Positions 46,515-57,165 of a stretch of 64,000 nucleotides of DNA are shown piece by piece; position 1 is the first letter of the stretch, and each line of letters opens with the position of its first letter. The DNA is from Nitrosomonadales bacterium. GTDB lineage: Bacteria > Pseudomonadota > Gammaproteobacteria > Burkholderiales > Gallionellaceae. The stretch covers positions 62,001 to 126,000 of the forward strand of contig JACOUM010000010.1 in assembly GCA_016177795.1 (NCBI GenBank), written 5' to 3'. The notes beneath the pieces were generated by a model, which did not search any database, was not told the DNA's origin, and saw only the letters and a program-made list of their open reading frames with translations. The translations under genes and the position numbers were made by a program.

Positions 46515-47213
46515 TCAGACGCCCATGCAGACGATATAAGTGTCGGCATCATTAATGGTGGCTGTGGATTCGGCCGCAGCGCCGATGGCATAACCCGTTG
46601 TCGGAGTTGCCATCATTGAGCCGGTAGCAGTGTTACCATCATCCATGGTGGTGTCGAGTTGTTTGACGAACTTGCCGAGGATGCCGGTGGAGCAAATGAC
46701 GTAAGAGCCGCGGATGGCTACAGGCGTGGCAGATAAATCCACAATTGGGGCGTTGGCGGCAACGTTGGTACCGCTCTGGATGCCGATGGTTCCGCCTGCC
46801 GCATTGGTGGGCAGATAGTCAGCAGCACCAGTGTCGGTTGCGCCGGGAGCGAGGCCGGCCAGACGCACATGTTGCCAAAACACATAAGATTCTGAAGCTA
46901 CAGTTGTGGCATTCCAGTTGCCGTTGATTACTCCGTTGGCTAGTGTGGCTGCAGTTGTAGATGCATCGGCTGTACCGGCGGGGGGGAATTGGGCATCCAG
47001 TACCGTTTGGGTTTGATCTCCCGGCAGCGCCTTGAACTTGTCCTGATAGCCGTAGATGAACACCGGAATGTTCTTGAAGTCGTTCGCGAGGTTCTTGACC
47101 CTCGCGCTGTTGATCAGCTCCTGGCCCTTCAGCACGCCGCCGAGCAGCAGGCCGATAATCACCAGCACGATGGCGATTTCGATCAGGGTAAAGCCGGATT
47201 GATTGCGTTTCAT
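46515..47213 (-). CDS. Type IV pilin-like prepilin
   Basis: The ATG at 47213 (after GGAGGG) gives 232 residues. MKRNQSG is a short basic leader, cleaved before FTLIEIAIVLVIIGLLLGGV, the classic N-methylated hydrophobic helix with Glu5. Beyond the helix it reads YGYQDKFKALPGD, a pattern common in stand-alone type IV pilin-like or pseudopilin proteins. The C-terminal half is rich in Thr, Ala and Gly. No assembly genes are near. It could be a minor pilin or a secreted adhesive subunit. Confidence 0.88.
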   Translation of the reverse strand: MKRNQSGFTLIEIAIVLVIIGLLLGGVLKGQELINSARVKNLANDFKNIPVFIYGYQDKFKALPGDQTQTVLDAQFPPAGTADASTTAATLANGVINGNWNATTVASESYVFWQHVRLAGLAPGATDTGAADYLPTNAAGGTIGIQSGTNVAANAPIVDLSATPVAIRGSYVICSTGILGKFVKQLDTTMDDGNTATGSMMATPTTGYAIGAAAESTATINDADTYIVCMGV

Positions 47214-47363
47214 TGTGATACCCTCCATAAAATATTTTTGTTGTTACGCTGAATATACAGCAATTACCGTGCCAATGTCATTGTGGTTTTGGTTTTTATC
47301 GCCATCGCACGGGCGGGAATCTGCTGGAATCCGCGTAATGATTAGGTAACTAATTGATTTTAT

Positions 47364-47409
47364 GTAGGGCCGGATTCATCCGGCCATGTGCGGATGAATC
47401 CGCACCTAC
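47364..47409. repeat. GTAGG...CCTAC repeat with two hairpins
   Basis: GGCCGGAT/ATCCGGCC and GTGCGGAT/ATCCGCAC are two perfect 8-bp hairpins, bounded by GTAGG and CCTAC. This compact dispersed type lies in the pilin-kinase intergenic region; no gene is seen in 47214-47491. Confidence 0.7.
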
Positions 47410-47491
47410 GCAAGGATCGCGTTTGGTTTATGGGGTGCTGCGTAAATTAGACAGTCTCTTTTTGACGGGATGCTGACAGGATGATGACGAA

Positions 47492-49180
47492 ATGTTGACA
47501 CTAGGCGCAGGAAATCGCTTGCGCACTGGACGCTGGCTGTTGCTGGCGATGCTCGCGCTGCTGCATAGCGTGATGCTGCTCGGCGTGGGCAGCCCGTGGT
47601 CGCATCCGTTGTTGCTGGCGCATCTCGGCCTGTTCCTGTTGTGGCAACCGCTGTGGCATGGCGAGCGCGAGGTGGGATACGGCGCGTTCGCGTTCATCGC
47701 GCTGGCGGCTGCGGTGGCGATGTTCTGGCTGAATTGGTGGGCGATCGCTTTCTGGCTGACCGGCTTGTTCGGCCTGGTGGGAGCGCGCATATTTGTTTTT
47801 CGCGACCGCTGGGCGCGCCTGCTGCACCTGTCGGTGATGGCCTATTTGCTGGCGGCATTGCTGCTCTGGGTGGTGCCGAATTTATTTGCTGCGCAATCTA
47901 CCGTTGAGGTCGGGCGCGCCCTGATATGGTATGTGCTGCCGGTTCTGCTGCTGCTCATGGCGGCGCTGCCGGTACATAACGAACAGATCGGAGCGTCGCA
48001 AACGGTGGACTTCATTTACAGCCTGCTGCTGTTCCTGCTGTTGGCTCTGGTGGTGCTCGGCAGCCTCGCTTTCATGACCCTGGCGCAGCTGGGGTACCTC
48101 GAGGCATTGCTGCGCACTCTGTTTTTGATGGGGTTGATGTTGCTGGCACTGGGCAGCCTGTGGAATCCGCGCTTTGGCTTCGGCGGGTTGCAGGTTATAT
48201 TTTCGCGCTATCTGCTGAATGTCGGCACGCCGTTTGAAGGCTGGCTCACCCAACTGGCCGAGGCCGCGCAGCGCGAACCCGATGCGGCAGCCTATCTGCG
48301 CCGCGCGCTCGGTATGTTGGCGGTTTTTCCGTGGCTGTCCGGCCTGTCCTGGCAGTCGCCCGACGGGGGCGGGCAAATCGGCCAGTCCGCCAAGCATGAA
48401 ATACGCGTGCAGGAGGGTGAATTGAACCTGACCATGTATACCGGTCAATCGCTCAGCCCTGCCGTGCTGCTGCACATTCATTTGCTCGCGCAACTGATCG
48501 GTTATTTCTACCAGGCTAAACAGCGCGAACAGAGGCTGCGTGATATCACGCGCCTGCAGGCCGTGTATGAGACCGGAGCGCGCCTTACCCATGATCTGAA
48601 AAACATGCTGCAATCATTATTTGCCCTGACCGCCATCACGCAAAGCCGCGAGGAAAAAACGCAGCAACTGCTGCTGCAACAGCTGCCGATACTGAGCCAG
48701 CGCATTGGGCTGGCACTGAGTAAGCTCGAGCAGCCACAACTTGAGAGTGATGTGCCGCCGCTTTCGCTGGCTGCGTGGCTGGATGCCTTGCGGCTGCGCA
48801 ACAAGCACCAGCAGATCGACTGGCTTCTCCCAGATAAAATCCCGGACAGAAAAATTCCTGCAGCGCTATTCGATTGTGTAGTGGACAACCTGCTCGACAA
48901 TGCGCTGAGGAAACGACAGACCGAGCACGACATCAGCATCTTCGTCAAAATCGATGCCGAGCCGTTGTGCGTGACCGTCTGCGACAGCGGTGATGCCATA
49001 CCCGAAGCCATTGCTGCGAGCCTGATGCACCGGGTCATTGCCTCCGAAAATGGTTTGGGGGTAGGGCTGTATCAGGCTGCGCGCTGGGCGGAACAACAGG
49101 GTTACCGTTTGACATTGACCAGCAACCAGCGCGGCAAGGTGTGCTTCGAGTTGCGCTGCCCAGTGCCACAACGGAAGTGA
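47492..49180 (+). CDS. Orphan membrane sensor histidine kinase
   Basis: This 562-residue protein has about seven to eight N-terminal hydrophobic segments (about 12-240), a linker, and a kinase core. The H-box is ARLTHDLKNMLQSLFAL with phospho-acceptor His near 371. The N-box is VVDNLLDNALRKRQ, and GLGVGLYQAARWAEQQGYRL is the G2/ATP lid. No response regulator is encoded next to it, so its partner is elsewhere. The input signal is unknown. The ATG at 47492 has a poor RBS. Confidence 0.85.
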   Translation: MLTLGAGNRLRTGRWLLLAMLALLHSVMLLGVGSPWSHPLLLAHLGLFLLWQPLWHGEREVGYGAFAFIALAAAVAMFWLNWWAIAFWLTGLFGLVGARIFVFRDRWARLLHLSVMAYLLAALLLWVVPNLFAAQSTVEVGRALIWYVLPVLLLLMAALPVHNEQIGASQTVDFIYSLLLFLLLALVVLGSLAFMTLAQLGYLEALLRTLFLMGLMLLALGSLWNPRFGFGGLQVIFSRYLLNVGTPFEGWLTQLAEAAQREPDAAAYLRRALGMLAVFPWLSGLSWQSPDGGGQIGQSAKHEIRVQEGELNLTMYTGQSLSPAVLLHIHLLAQLIGYFYQAKQREQRLRDITRLQAVYETGARLTHDLKNMLQSLFALTAITQSREEKTQQLLLQQLPILSQRIGLALSKLEQPQLESDVPPLSLAAWLDALRLRNKHQQIDWLLPDKIPDRKIPAALFDCVVDNLLDNALRKRQTEHDISIFVKIDAEPLCVTVCDSGDAIPEAIAASLMHRVIASENGLGVGLYQAARWAEQQGYRLTLTSNQRGKVCFELRCPVPQRK

Positions 49181-49224
49181 ACGTCGCAGACAAGTTGGTC
49201 TTCCCGGCCTCCTGAAGACGCCTG

Positions 49225-50529
49225 TCAGGCCTGACGCATCAATTCTTCAATAGCCTCCGCCGTTTTCGGTGCGGTGCCAGTCAGCACTTCATTGCCTTGC
49301 TGCGTAATCGCTACATCGTCCTCGATGCGGATGCCGATGTTCCACAATTCCGGCGGCACGTCATCGGCCGGGCGGATGTAGCAGCCGGGCTCGACGGTCA
49401 GCGTCATGCCGGGTTGCAGCGTGCGCCAGCGGTTGTCGACCTTGTAGTCGCCGACGTCGTGCACGTCCATGCCCAGCCAGTGACTGGTGCGGTGCATGTA
49501 GAATTTCCTGTAGCTCTCGCTTTCCAGTACGCCGTCCACGCTGCCGTGGCACAGCTTGAGGTCGATGAAGCCCTGTGCCAGCACGCGCAGCGCGGCGTTG
49601 TGCGGGTCGTTCCAGGCATTGCCGGGGCGGGCAGCCGCGATCGCGGCTGCCTGCGCGGCGAGCACGGTTTCGTACACGTCTTTTTGTGCGGCGCTGAATT
49701 TGCCGTTGACCGGAAAAGTGCGCGTGATGTCGGCGGCATAACCTTCCACTTCGCAGCCCGCGTCAATCAACAGCAGGTCGCCATCCGCAAGCCGCGCGTT
49801 GTTTTCAACATAATGCAGCACGCAGGCATTCGCGCCGCCCGCGACGATGGAGGGATAGGCGGGGTGGCGCGAGCCGTGGCGGCAGAATTCGTGCAGCAGT
49901 TCCGCCTCGATCTCGTATTCGAACTGACCGGGACGGGTGAAGCGCATGGCGCGGCAGTGCGCCTGTGCGGAGACGGCGGCGGCGCGGCGCATGATATCCA
50001 GTTCTGGCGCATCCTTGACCAGGCGCATCTCGTGGAGCAGCGCGCGCACATCGCGAATCTCGTCCGGCGCGCGGATGCCGCTGCGCACCTTGGCCTGCAC
50101 CGTGTTGCGCAACTTGAGCAGGCGCTGATCCCATGCCGCATTGCCGCCAACCGGGTAAAACAGCGTGGACTGGTTGCCCAGCAGTTCGACCAGTTTTTCA
50201 TCCAGTTGCGCGATGGGACAGGTTGCGTCGAGGCCGAGTTGTTCTCTTGCGGCCTCGGGGCCGAGGCGGTAACCATCCCAGATTTCGCGTTCCGGGTTTT
50301 TCTCGCGGCAGAACAGGATGGACTGCGGCTCGTTGCCCGCGATGAGCACCAGCACCGCTTCCGGCTCGGAGAAGCCGGTGAGGTAGTAGAAGCTGCTGTC
50401 GTGCCGGTAGGCATAGTGCGTGTCGCCGTTGCGCGCCACCTCCTCTGCGGTGGGGATGACGGCGATGCCGCGCTGCATCTTTTCCAGCAGGTGCGCGCGG
50501 CGTTGGCAGTAGATGGAGGGATCAGGCAT
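49225..50529 (-). CDS. pepP: Xaa-Pro aminopeptidase PepP
   Basis: PepP removes the N-terminal residue before proline; it is a di-manganese enzyme. The ATG at 50529 gives 434 residues. The N-terminal domain has YRHDSSFYYLTGFSEPEAVL. The pita-bread C-terminal domain contains LLIDAGCEVEGYAADITRTF with metal Asp residues, HRTSHWLGMDVHDVGDY and TVEPGCYI. It is the last gene of an amgK-murU-pepP cluster on this strand. Confidence 0.95.
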   Translation of the reverse strand: MPDPSIYCQRRAHLLEKMQRGIAVIPTAEEVARNGDTHYAYRHDSSFYYLTGFSEPEAVLVLIAGNEPQSILFCREKNPEREIWDGYRLGPEAAREQLGLDATCPIAQLDEKLVELLGNQSTLFYPVGGNAAWDQRLLKLRNTVQAKVRSGIRAPDEIRDVRALLHEMRLVKDAPELDIMRRAAAVSAQAHCRAMRFTRPGQFEYEIEAELLHEFCRHGSRHPAYPSIVAGGANACVLHYVENNARLADGDLLLIDAGCEVEGYAADITRTFPVNGKFSAAQKDVYETVLAAQAAAIAAARPGNAWNDPHNAALRVLAQGFIDLKLCHGSVDGVLESESYRKFYMHRTSHWLGMDVHDVGDYKVDNRWRTLQPGMTLTVEPGCYIRPADDVPPELWNIGIRIEDDVAITQQGNEVLTGTAPKTAEAIEELMRQA

Positions 50530-50545
50530 GGGTGGCATTCTGCGG

Positions 50546-52269
<1,724 letters not shown>

Positions 52270-52331
52270 ATGGGGGCTTTTTGAATAGCGTTAATGGTAA
52301 ACTTGCACGAGTTTACCATCTTGCCATCGTC

Positions 52332-54548
52332 ATGCGGTTTCGCCTCAAGCCTGTCGCCTTCTCTTTGCTTTGCACCTTTGCGCATCATGCGGGCGCGGAT
52401 GCGGAGCCGCTTGCGTTGCGTATGGACAAGACCTTCATGGCGATGGCGGAGCCGACGCAGGAGGCGCCCACGTTCGTGGAGGCTGATCGCCTGACCGGCA
52501 AAAAGGGAAACCGGCTCGAGGCCGTCGGCAATGCGGTATTGCGCAAGCGCGGGCAATCCATCCGGGCGGACCGCCTGCTGTATTTCCAGGATACGCAGGA
52601 TCTCGATGCGCAGGGCGCGGTGGTGCTGGAGCAGGAGGGTAACACCATGAGCGGGCCGCACCTCAGGCTGAATCTTGACACCAGTATTGGCACGATGGAG
52701 CAGCCGGCATTCTATCTGGCGGAGAATGGCGGGCGCGGTGCCGCTGATGTGTTGCATATTCAAGACCGGCGGCATTATTCGCTCGACAACGCGACCTATA
52801 CCACCTGTCCGGCGGACAACGATGACTGGCTGTTGAAAATGAAGGGGCTGGAGATCGATCGCGACCGGCAGGTCGGCACGGCGCATCATGCCTGGGTCGA
52901 ATTCATGGGGTTGCCCATCATGTATTCGCCGTGGATGGATTTTCCGCTCAACGACCAGCGCAAGTCCGGTTTCCTTGCGCCGGTATTCGGCGGCACGACC
53001 AAGGGCGGTAGCGAATTGACTTTGCCGTATTACTGGAACATTGCGCCGAACCGCGACGCGACCATTGCGCCGCGCGTGATGACCAAGCGCGGCCTGATGC
53101 TCAACAACGAGTTTCGCTATCTGGAACCGCGTTATGGCGGCGAAGCGCATGTGGATGTGCTGCCCAGCGACAATCTGGCGAATCGCAGCCGTACGCGCCT
53201 TGCCCTTATGCACAGCCAGACCATTACGGACAAGCTGGGCGGCTATGTCAATCTGAACCGCGTCTCGGATGATGCGTACTTTCGTGATCTGGCCGATACC
53301 GTGAACACGACCTCTCAAGTCAACCTGGTGCGTGAGGGCGCGCTGAACTACAACGCCGCGTGGTGGAATGCGGCCCTGCGAATACAACGCTACCAGACCC
53401 TGCAGGACCCGGCCGCGCCGATTGCCGTGCCTTATGCACGCGTGCCGCAACTGAACCTCAGCGCACAGCAGGATCATTCCGGCGCGGCGCTTACTTTTGC
53501 CGGCGAATTTGTCGAATTCAGCCACCCCACTGCGCTGAATGGCGGGCGGTTGGTGCTCAATCCCGGCGTCAGTTATCCGCTATTGAACGATCCGGCGTTT
53601 TATCTCACGCCCAAGGTCGCCTTGCACAGCACTTACTATGCGATGGGCGCCAATAACATCACCGCATTGCCCGATGCTTCGCGTACCCTGCCGATCTTCA
53701 GCGTGGATGGTGGCGTGGCTTTTGAGCGTGAAGAGAATCTGTTTGGCGGCGATTATGTGCATACGCTGGAGCCGCGCGCCTTTTATGTGTACGTGCCTTA
53801 CAAGGATCAGGATGCGCTGCCGAACTTCGACTCGGCGCAGGCGGATTTCAGCTTCACCCAGATGTTTACCGAAAACCGTTTTTTCGGCAGCGACCGGGTG
53901 GGCGACGCCAACCACGTCACGCTGGCGTTGACCTCACGTCTGCTGGAAGAGGGTAATGGCATGGAACGCCTGAAAGTGATGATTGGTGAGCGGTTCAGCT
54001 ACAGCGCGCCGCGGGTAAATCTGGTTACACCCACGACGAGTACCAACCGGTCGGATATACTGCTGGCGGTTGCCGGCCGTGTGACCAACGCCTGGTCGCT
54101 GGACAGCGAGTTTCAGTTCGATCCGAACCAGTCGCATACGCAGCGCTACAACATTGCGGCACGTTACCGCCCTGAAATCGGCAAGGCATTTAATTTTGGC
54201 TATCGTTTCGCGCGCAACACATTGCGCCAGATCGATGTTTCCGCGCAGTGGCCTTTGTCCAGCCGCTGGCATGCGGTGGGGCGCTGGAATTATTCGCTGC
54301 AGGATGCGCGGATTCTGGAGGCAATCGCCGGGCTTGAGTATAATCAAAGCTGCTGGACGTTCCGTTTTGTGGCGCAGCAATTTACCGTCGGCGCACAGCA
54401 GGCCAATACCGGTTTCTTCCTGCAACTCGAGTTGAACGACTTCGTCAAGGTCGGGTCGGATCCCCTGGGTTTGCTCAAGCGGAGCGTGCCCGGCTATGCC
54501 AAGATGAACAATGAACCTGCCAACCAAACCAGTTCGGTCTTGCGCTGA
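52332..54548 (+). CDS. lptD: LPS-assembly outer-membrane protein LptD
   Basis: LptD with LptE inserts LPS into the outer leaflet of the outer membrane. The ATG at 52332 gives 738 residues with a signal peptide (MRFRLKPVAFSLLCTFAHHA). The N-terminal OstA/LptA-like domain has VEADRLTGKKGNRLEAVGNA, and the central region includes HHAWVEFMGLPIMYSPWMDF. The C-terminal beta-barrel includes AGLEYNQSCWTFRFVAQQFT. It is followed by surA-pdxA-rsmA, the classic order. Confidence 0.96.
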   Translation: MRFRLKPVAFSLLCTFAHHAGADAEPLALRMDKTFMAMAEPTQEAPTFVEADRLTGKKGNRLEAVGNAVLRKRGQSIRADRLLYFQDTQDLDAQGAVVLEQEGNTMSGPHLRLNLDTSIGTMEQPAFYLAENGGRGAADVLHIQDRRHYSLDNATYTTCPADNDDWLLKMKGLEIDRDRQVGTAHHAWVEFMGLPIMYSPWMDFPLNDQRKSGFLAPVFGGTTKGGSELTLPYYWNIAPNRDATIAPRVMTKRGLMLNNEFRYLEPRYGGEAHVDVLPSDNLANRSRTRLALMHSQTITDKLGGYVNLNRVSDDAYFRDLADTVNTTSQVNLVREGALNYNAAWWNAALRIQRYQTLQDPAAPIAVPYARVPQLNLSAQQDHSGAALTFAGEFVEFSHPTALNGGRLVLNPGVSYPLLNDPAFYLTPKVALHSTYYAMGANNITALPDASRTLPIFSVDGGVAFEREENLFGGDYVHTLEPRAFYVYVPYKDQDALPNFDSAQADFSFTQMFTENRFFGSDRVGDANHVTLALTSRLLEEGNGMERLKVMIGERFSYSAPRVNLVTPTTSTNRSDILLAVAGRVTNAWSLDSEFQFDPNQSHTQRYNIAARYRPEIGKAFNFGYRFARNTLRQIDVSAQWPLSSRWHAVGRWNYSLQDARILEAIAGLEYNQSCWTFRFVAQQFTVGAQQANTGFFLQLELNDFVKVGSDPLGLLKRSVPGYAKMNNEPANQTSSVLR

Positions 54549-54561
54549 ACAAGCCAGAAAG

Positions 54562-55929
54562 ATGATGATGCACAAGATAACAGTCCCGGCGCTTGCCTGC
54601 GCTACCTTTATGGCACTGCACGCGCCTTATGTTGCGAGCGCGCCGGTGTCACAGCCTGCGCCGGTCATGAGCAAGACGAATAAAATTGACCCGCAGAAAC
54701 AGGTTGCGGTGATCGATTCGGTGGTTGCGGTGGTCAACGACGATGTGATTACACGGCAGGAATTGAATGAACGCCTGCGTGTAGTGATAGGCCAACTGCA
54801 GAAACAGGGTACGCCGTTGCCCGCGCCGGAGGTCCTGGAAAGGCAGATACTCGAACGCATGATCACCGACATGCTGCAGGCGCAGTTTGCCAAGGAAACG
54901 GGCATCCGTGTGGATGATACGCAGCTCGACTTGGCGATCACACGCATCGCGCAGCAAAACGGTTTTCCGTCATTGGCTGAATTCCGCACCCGGCTTGAGG
55001 CGGATGGCGTGGACTTCAAAAAATTCCGCGAGGAGATCCGCAGCGAAATCATTTCCACGCGTTTGCGCGAGCGCGAAGTGGAGAGCAAGCTGATCATCAG
55101 CGATACCGAGGTGGACAGTTATCTTGCCAATAAGGCAAAAATGGGCGGAGCTAAAGAGGAGTTCCATCTCGCCCATATTCTGGTGGTGGTGCCCGAGCGG
55201 GCCAGCGCAGCCGACATTCAGGTCGCATATAACAGAGCGGAGCAGGCGTTGGGTCAGTTGAAGAGCGGCGCGGATTTTGCGCAAGTGGCGGCAGGCTACT
55301 CCGATGCCAGGGATGCGCTGAAGGGTGGCGATCTTGGGTGGCGCCCCGGCGATCGCATTCCGCCGCTGTTCATGAACGAGCTGCAAAACCTGCAACCGGG
55401 GCAGAACACCGCAGTTTTGCGCAGTACCAGCGGATTTCACATACTCAAGCTGGTCGAGAAACGCAGCGGCAGCGCGCAGGTGGTGATTACCCAAACTCAT
55501 GCACGGCATATCCTGATCAAGACCAGCGAAATTTTTTCGGAGAGCGAGGCCAAAAACCGCCTGATGGAAATCAAGGCGCGTATTGAGGCCGGCGCGGATT
55601 TTGCCGAGCAGGCCAGGCGTTTTTCCCAGGACGGAAGCGCGCAACAGGGCGGCGATCTCGACTGGCTTTCTCCCGGGCAGACCGTTGTCGAGTTCGAGGA
55701 AGTGATGAACAGGTTGCAGCCCGGCATGATCGGCACCGCGCAAACGCAATTCGGCTGGCACCTGATTCAGGTGATCGAACGGCGCAACACCGATGTCAGT
55801 GAGCAACAGGAGCGCCAGCAGGCGCGCATGGCCATTGGCACGTTCAAGTCGGACGAGCAGTATCAGGATTGGTTGCGTCAGTTGCGCGACCGCGCGTTTA
55901 TTGAGTATCGCCTCGAAGAAAATCAATAA
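54562..55929 (+). CDS. surA: Periplasmic chaperone and peptidyl-prolyl isomerase SurA
   Basis: SurA escorts outer-membrane proteins, including LptD, to the BAM complex. The ATG at 54562 gives 455 residues and a signal peptide (VPALACATFMALHAPYVASA). The N-terminal chaperone domain (VVAVVNDDVITRQELNERLR) is followed by two PpiC rotamase domains, at about 215-315 (HLAHILVVVP, GGDLGWR) and 325-425 (ARHILIKTS, GGDLDWLSPG). A start at 54511 overlaps lptD and is less likely. Confidence 0.95.
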   Translation: MMMHKITVPALACATFMALHAPYVASAPVSQPAPVMSKTNKIDPQKQVAVIDSVVAVVNDDVITRQELNERLRVVIGQLQKQGTPLPAPEVLERQILERMITDMLQAQFAKETGIRVDDTQLDLAITRIAQQNGFPSLAEFRTRLEADGVDFKKFREEIRSEIISTRLREREVESKLIISDTEVDSYLANKAKMGGAKEEFHLAHILVVVPERASAADIQVAYNRAEQALGQLKSGADFAQVAAGYSDARDALKGGDLGWRPGDRIPPLFMNELQNLQPGQNTAVLRSTSGFHILKLVEKRSGSAQVVITQTHARHILIKTSEIFSESEAKNRLMEIKARIEAGADFAEQARRFSQDGSAQQGGDLDWLSPGQTVVEFEEVMNRLQPGMIGTAQTQFGWHLIQVIERRNTDVSEQQERQQARMAIGTFKSDEQYQDWLRQLRDRAFIEYRLEENQ

Positions 55930-55932
55930 ACG

Positions 55933-56979
55933 GTGAGCGCGGCACCCTTCCCAGTTCCATTGGCAATCACTGCCGGTGAACCGGCAGGCATCGGTCCGGA
56001 TTTATGCCTGCAGCTTGCCATCGCTCCGCCGGACATTCCCTTTGTGGTTATTGGCGATAAGCATCTGCTGCAGCAGCGCGCAGCGCAACTCGGCATTGCC
56101 CTGCAGGTGCATGAGATGGTAAGTGGTAAGTGGGAAGTGGAAAGTGGGAATGTGCCGGTTTTTCCCCACTCCCCACTCCCCACTCCCCACTCTCTGCCCA
56201 TTATCCATATTCCGCTCATCGCACCGTGCCAAGCCGGCAAGCTGGATGCCGCCAACAGCGAATACGTGCTGGCGGTGCTGCGCCGCGCCGTGCAGGGCTG
56301 CCAGGCGGGTGAATTCTCCGGCATGGTGACCTGCCCGGTACACAAGGAGATTATCAACGATGCCGGGATCCCGTTCACCGGGCACACCGAATTTCTTGCC
56401 GAACAGACCCATGCCAAACGGGTGGTGATGATGCTGGTTGGCGGCGGGATGCGCGTGGCGTTGGCGACCACCCATCTTCCCTTGAAAGACGTGCCTGCCG
56501 CGATTACCGCAGCGTTGCTGGAAAATGTGCTGCGCATCATCCGGCACGACTTGCAATCCCGTTTCGGCATTGCGCAACCGCGTATCTTGGTGGCCGGGCT
56601 GAATCCTCATGCGGGCGAGGGCGGTTATCTGGGGCGCGAGGAAATCGAGGTGATGATTCCGGTGCTTGACCGGCTGCGCGCCGAAGGCATCAGTGTCAGC
56701 GCGCCGCTGCCTGCCGATACCCTGTTTACGCCGCACAAACTGGCGCAATGCGACTGCGTGCTGGCGATGTATCACGATCAGGGCTTGCCGGTGCTCAAAC
56801 ACGCCAGTTTCGGGCAGGGCGTCAACGTCACGCTCGGTCTGCCGATCATCCGCACCTCGGTGGATCACGGCACGGCGCTGGAACTGGCGGGAAGCGGCAA
56901 GGCCGAGGCCGGCAGCCTGCTGGAGGCGATCAAAATCGCGGCACAAATGGCGCGGAACGAGCAAGCGAATCGTGCATAA
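55933..56979 (+). CDS. pdxA: 4-hydroxythreonine-4-phosphate dehydrogenase PdxA
   Basis: PdxA oxidises 4-phosphohydroxy-threonine in pyridoxal phosphate synthesis. It has 348 residues, about 20 more than usual. The family start LAITAGEPAGIGPDL is present, with GHTEFLAEQT and the metal-binding AMYHDQGLPVLKH. The excess is explained by SGKWEVESGNVPVFPHSPLP then TPHSLP (residues about 62-88), encoded by a double heptamer array. The start is GTG at 55933, 4 bp after surA. The stop lies within the first rsmA-like 5' motif. Confidence 0.95.
   Translation: MSAAPFPVPLAITAGEPAGIGPDLCLQLAIAPPDIPFVVIGDKHLLQQRAAQLGIALQVHEMVSGKWEVESGNVPVFPHSPLPTPHSLPIIHIPLIAPCQAGKLDAANSEYVLAVLRRAVQGCQAGEFSGMVTCPVHKEIINDAGIPFTGHTEFLAEQTHAKRVVMMLVGGGMRVALATTHLPLKDVPAAITAALLENVLRIIRHDLQSRFGIAQPRILVAGLNPHAGEGGYLGREEIEVMIPVLDRLRAEGISVSAPLPADTLFTPHKLAQCDCVLAMYHDQGLPVLKHASFGQGVNVTLGLPIIRTSVDHGTALELAGSGKAEAGSLLEAIKIAAQMARNEQANRA
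56116..56192 (+). repeat. Inverted pair of heptamer arrays in frame inside pdxA
   Basis: GGTAAGTGGTAAGTGGGAAG and on to 56150 is followed, after 12 bp, by CCCCACTCCCCACTCCCCAC and on to 56192. The two arrays are inverted copies of the same heptamer and could form a hairpin. They encode a SGKWEVESGN / [10 protein letters not shown] loop without breaking the frame. Confidence 0.82.
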
Positions 56980-57165
56980 AGCGCGCAAACGTTTTGGCTA
57001 CGGCCGGTGCTATGCACCTTAACATCGCAGGCGATGTTAGCCTGCGCCGAAACTCATGAATGAAGGAACCGCCTTGCATAAAGCGCGCAAACGTTTTAGT
57101 TCCGGCGTCACACGCATAGCGTATGAGCCTGCACTGAAACGTTCTTTGAGATCGCTGAAGTGAGC
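56975..57165. repeat. Tandem elements carrying copies of the rsmA 5' motif
   Basis: CATAAAGCGCGCAAACGTTT(T) occurs at 56975-56995 and 57077-57097. The rsmA start has CATAAAGCCAAAAAACGTTT(T) at 57166-57186. All three read HKARKRF or HKAKKRF. Each copy is followed by a palindromic REP-like unit that closes with AGCCTGCGCCGAAAC (57039-57053) or AGCCTGCACTGAAAC (57125-57139). Perfect inner stems include AACATCGC/GCGATGTT and GGTGC/GCACC. It fills the pdxA-rsmA gap. Confidence 0.75.
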
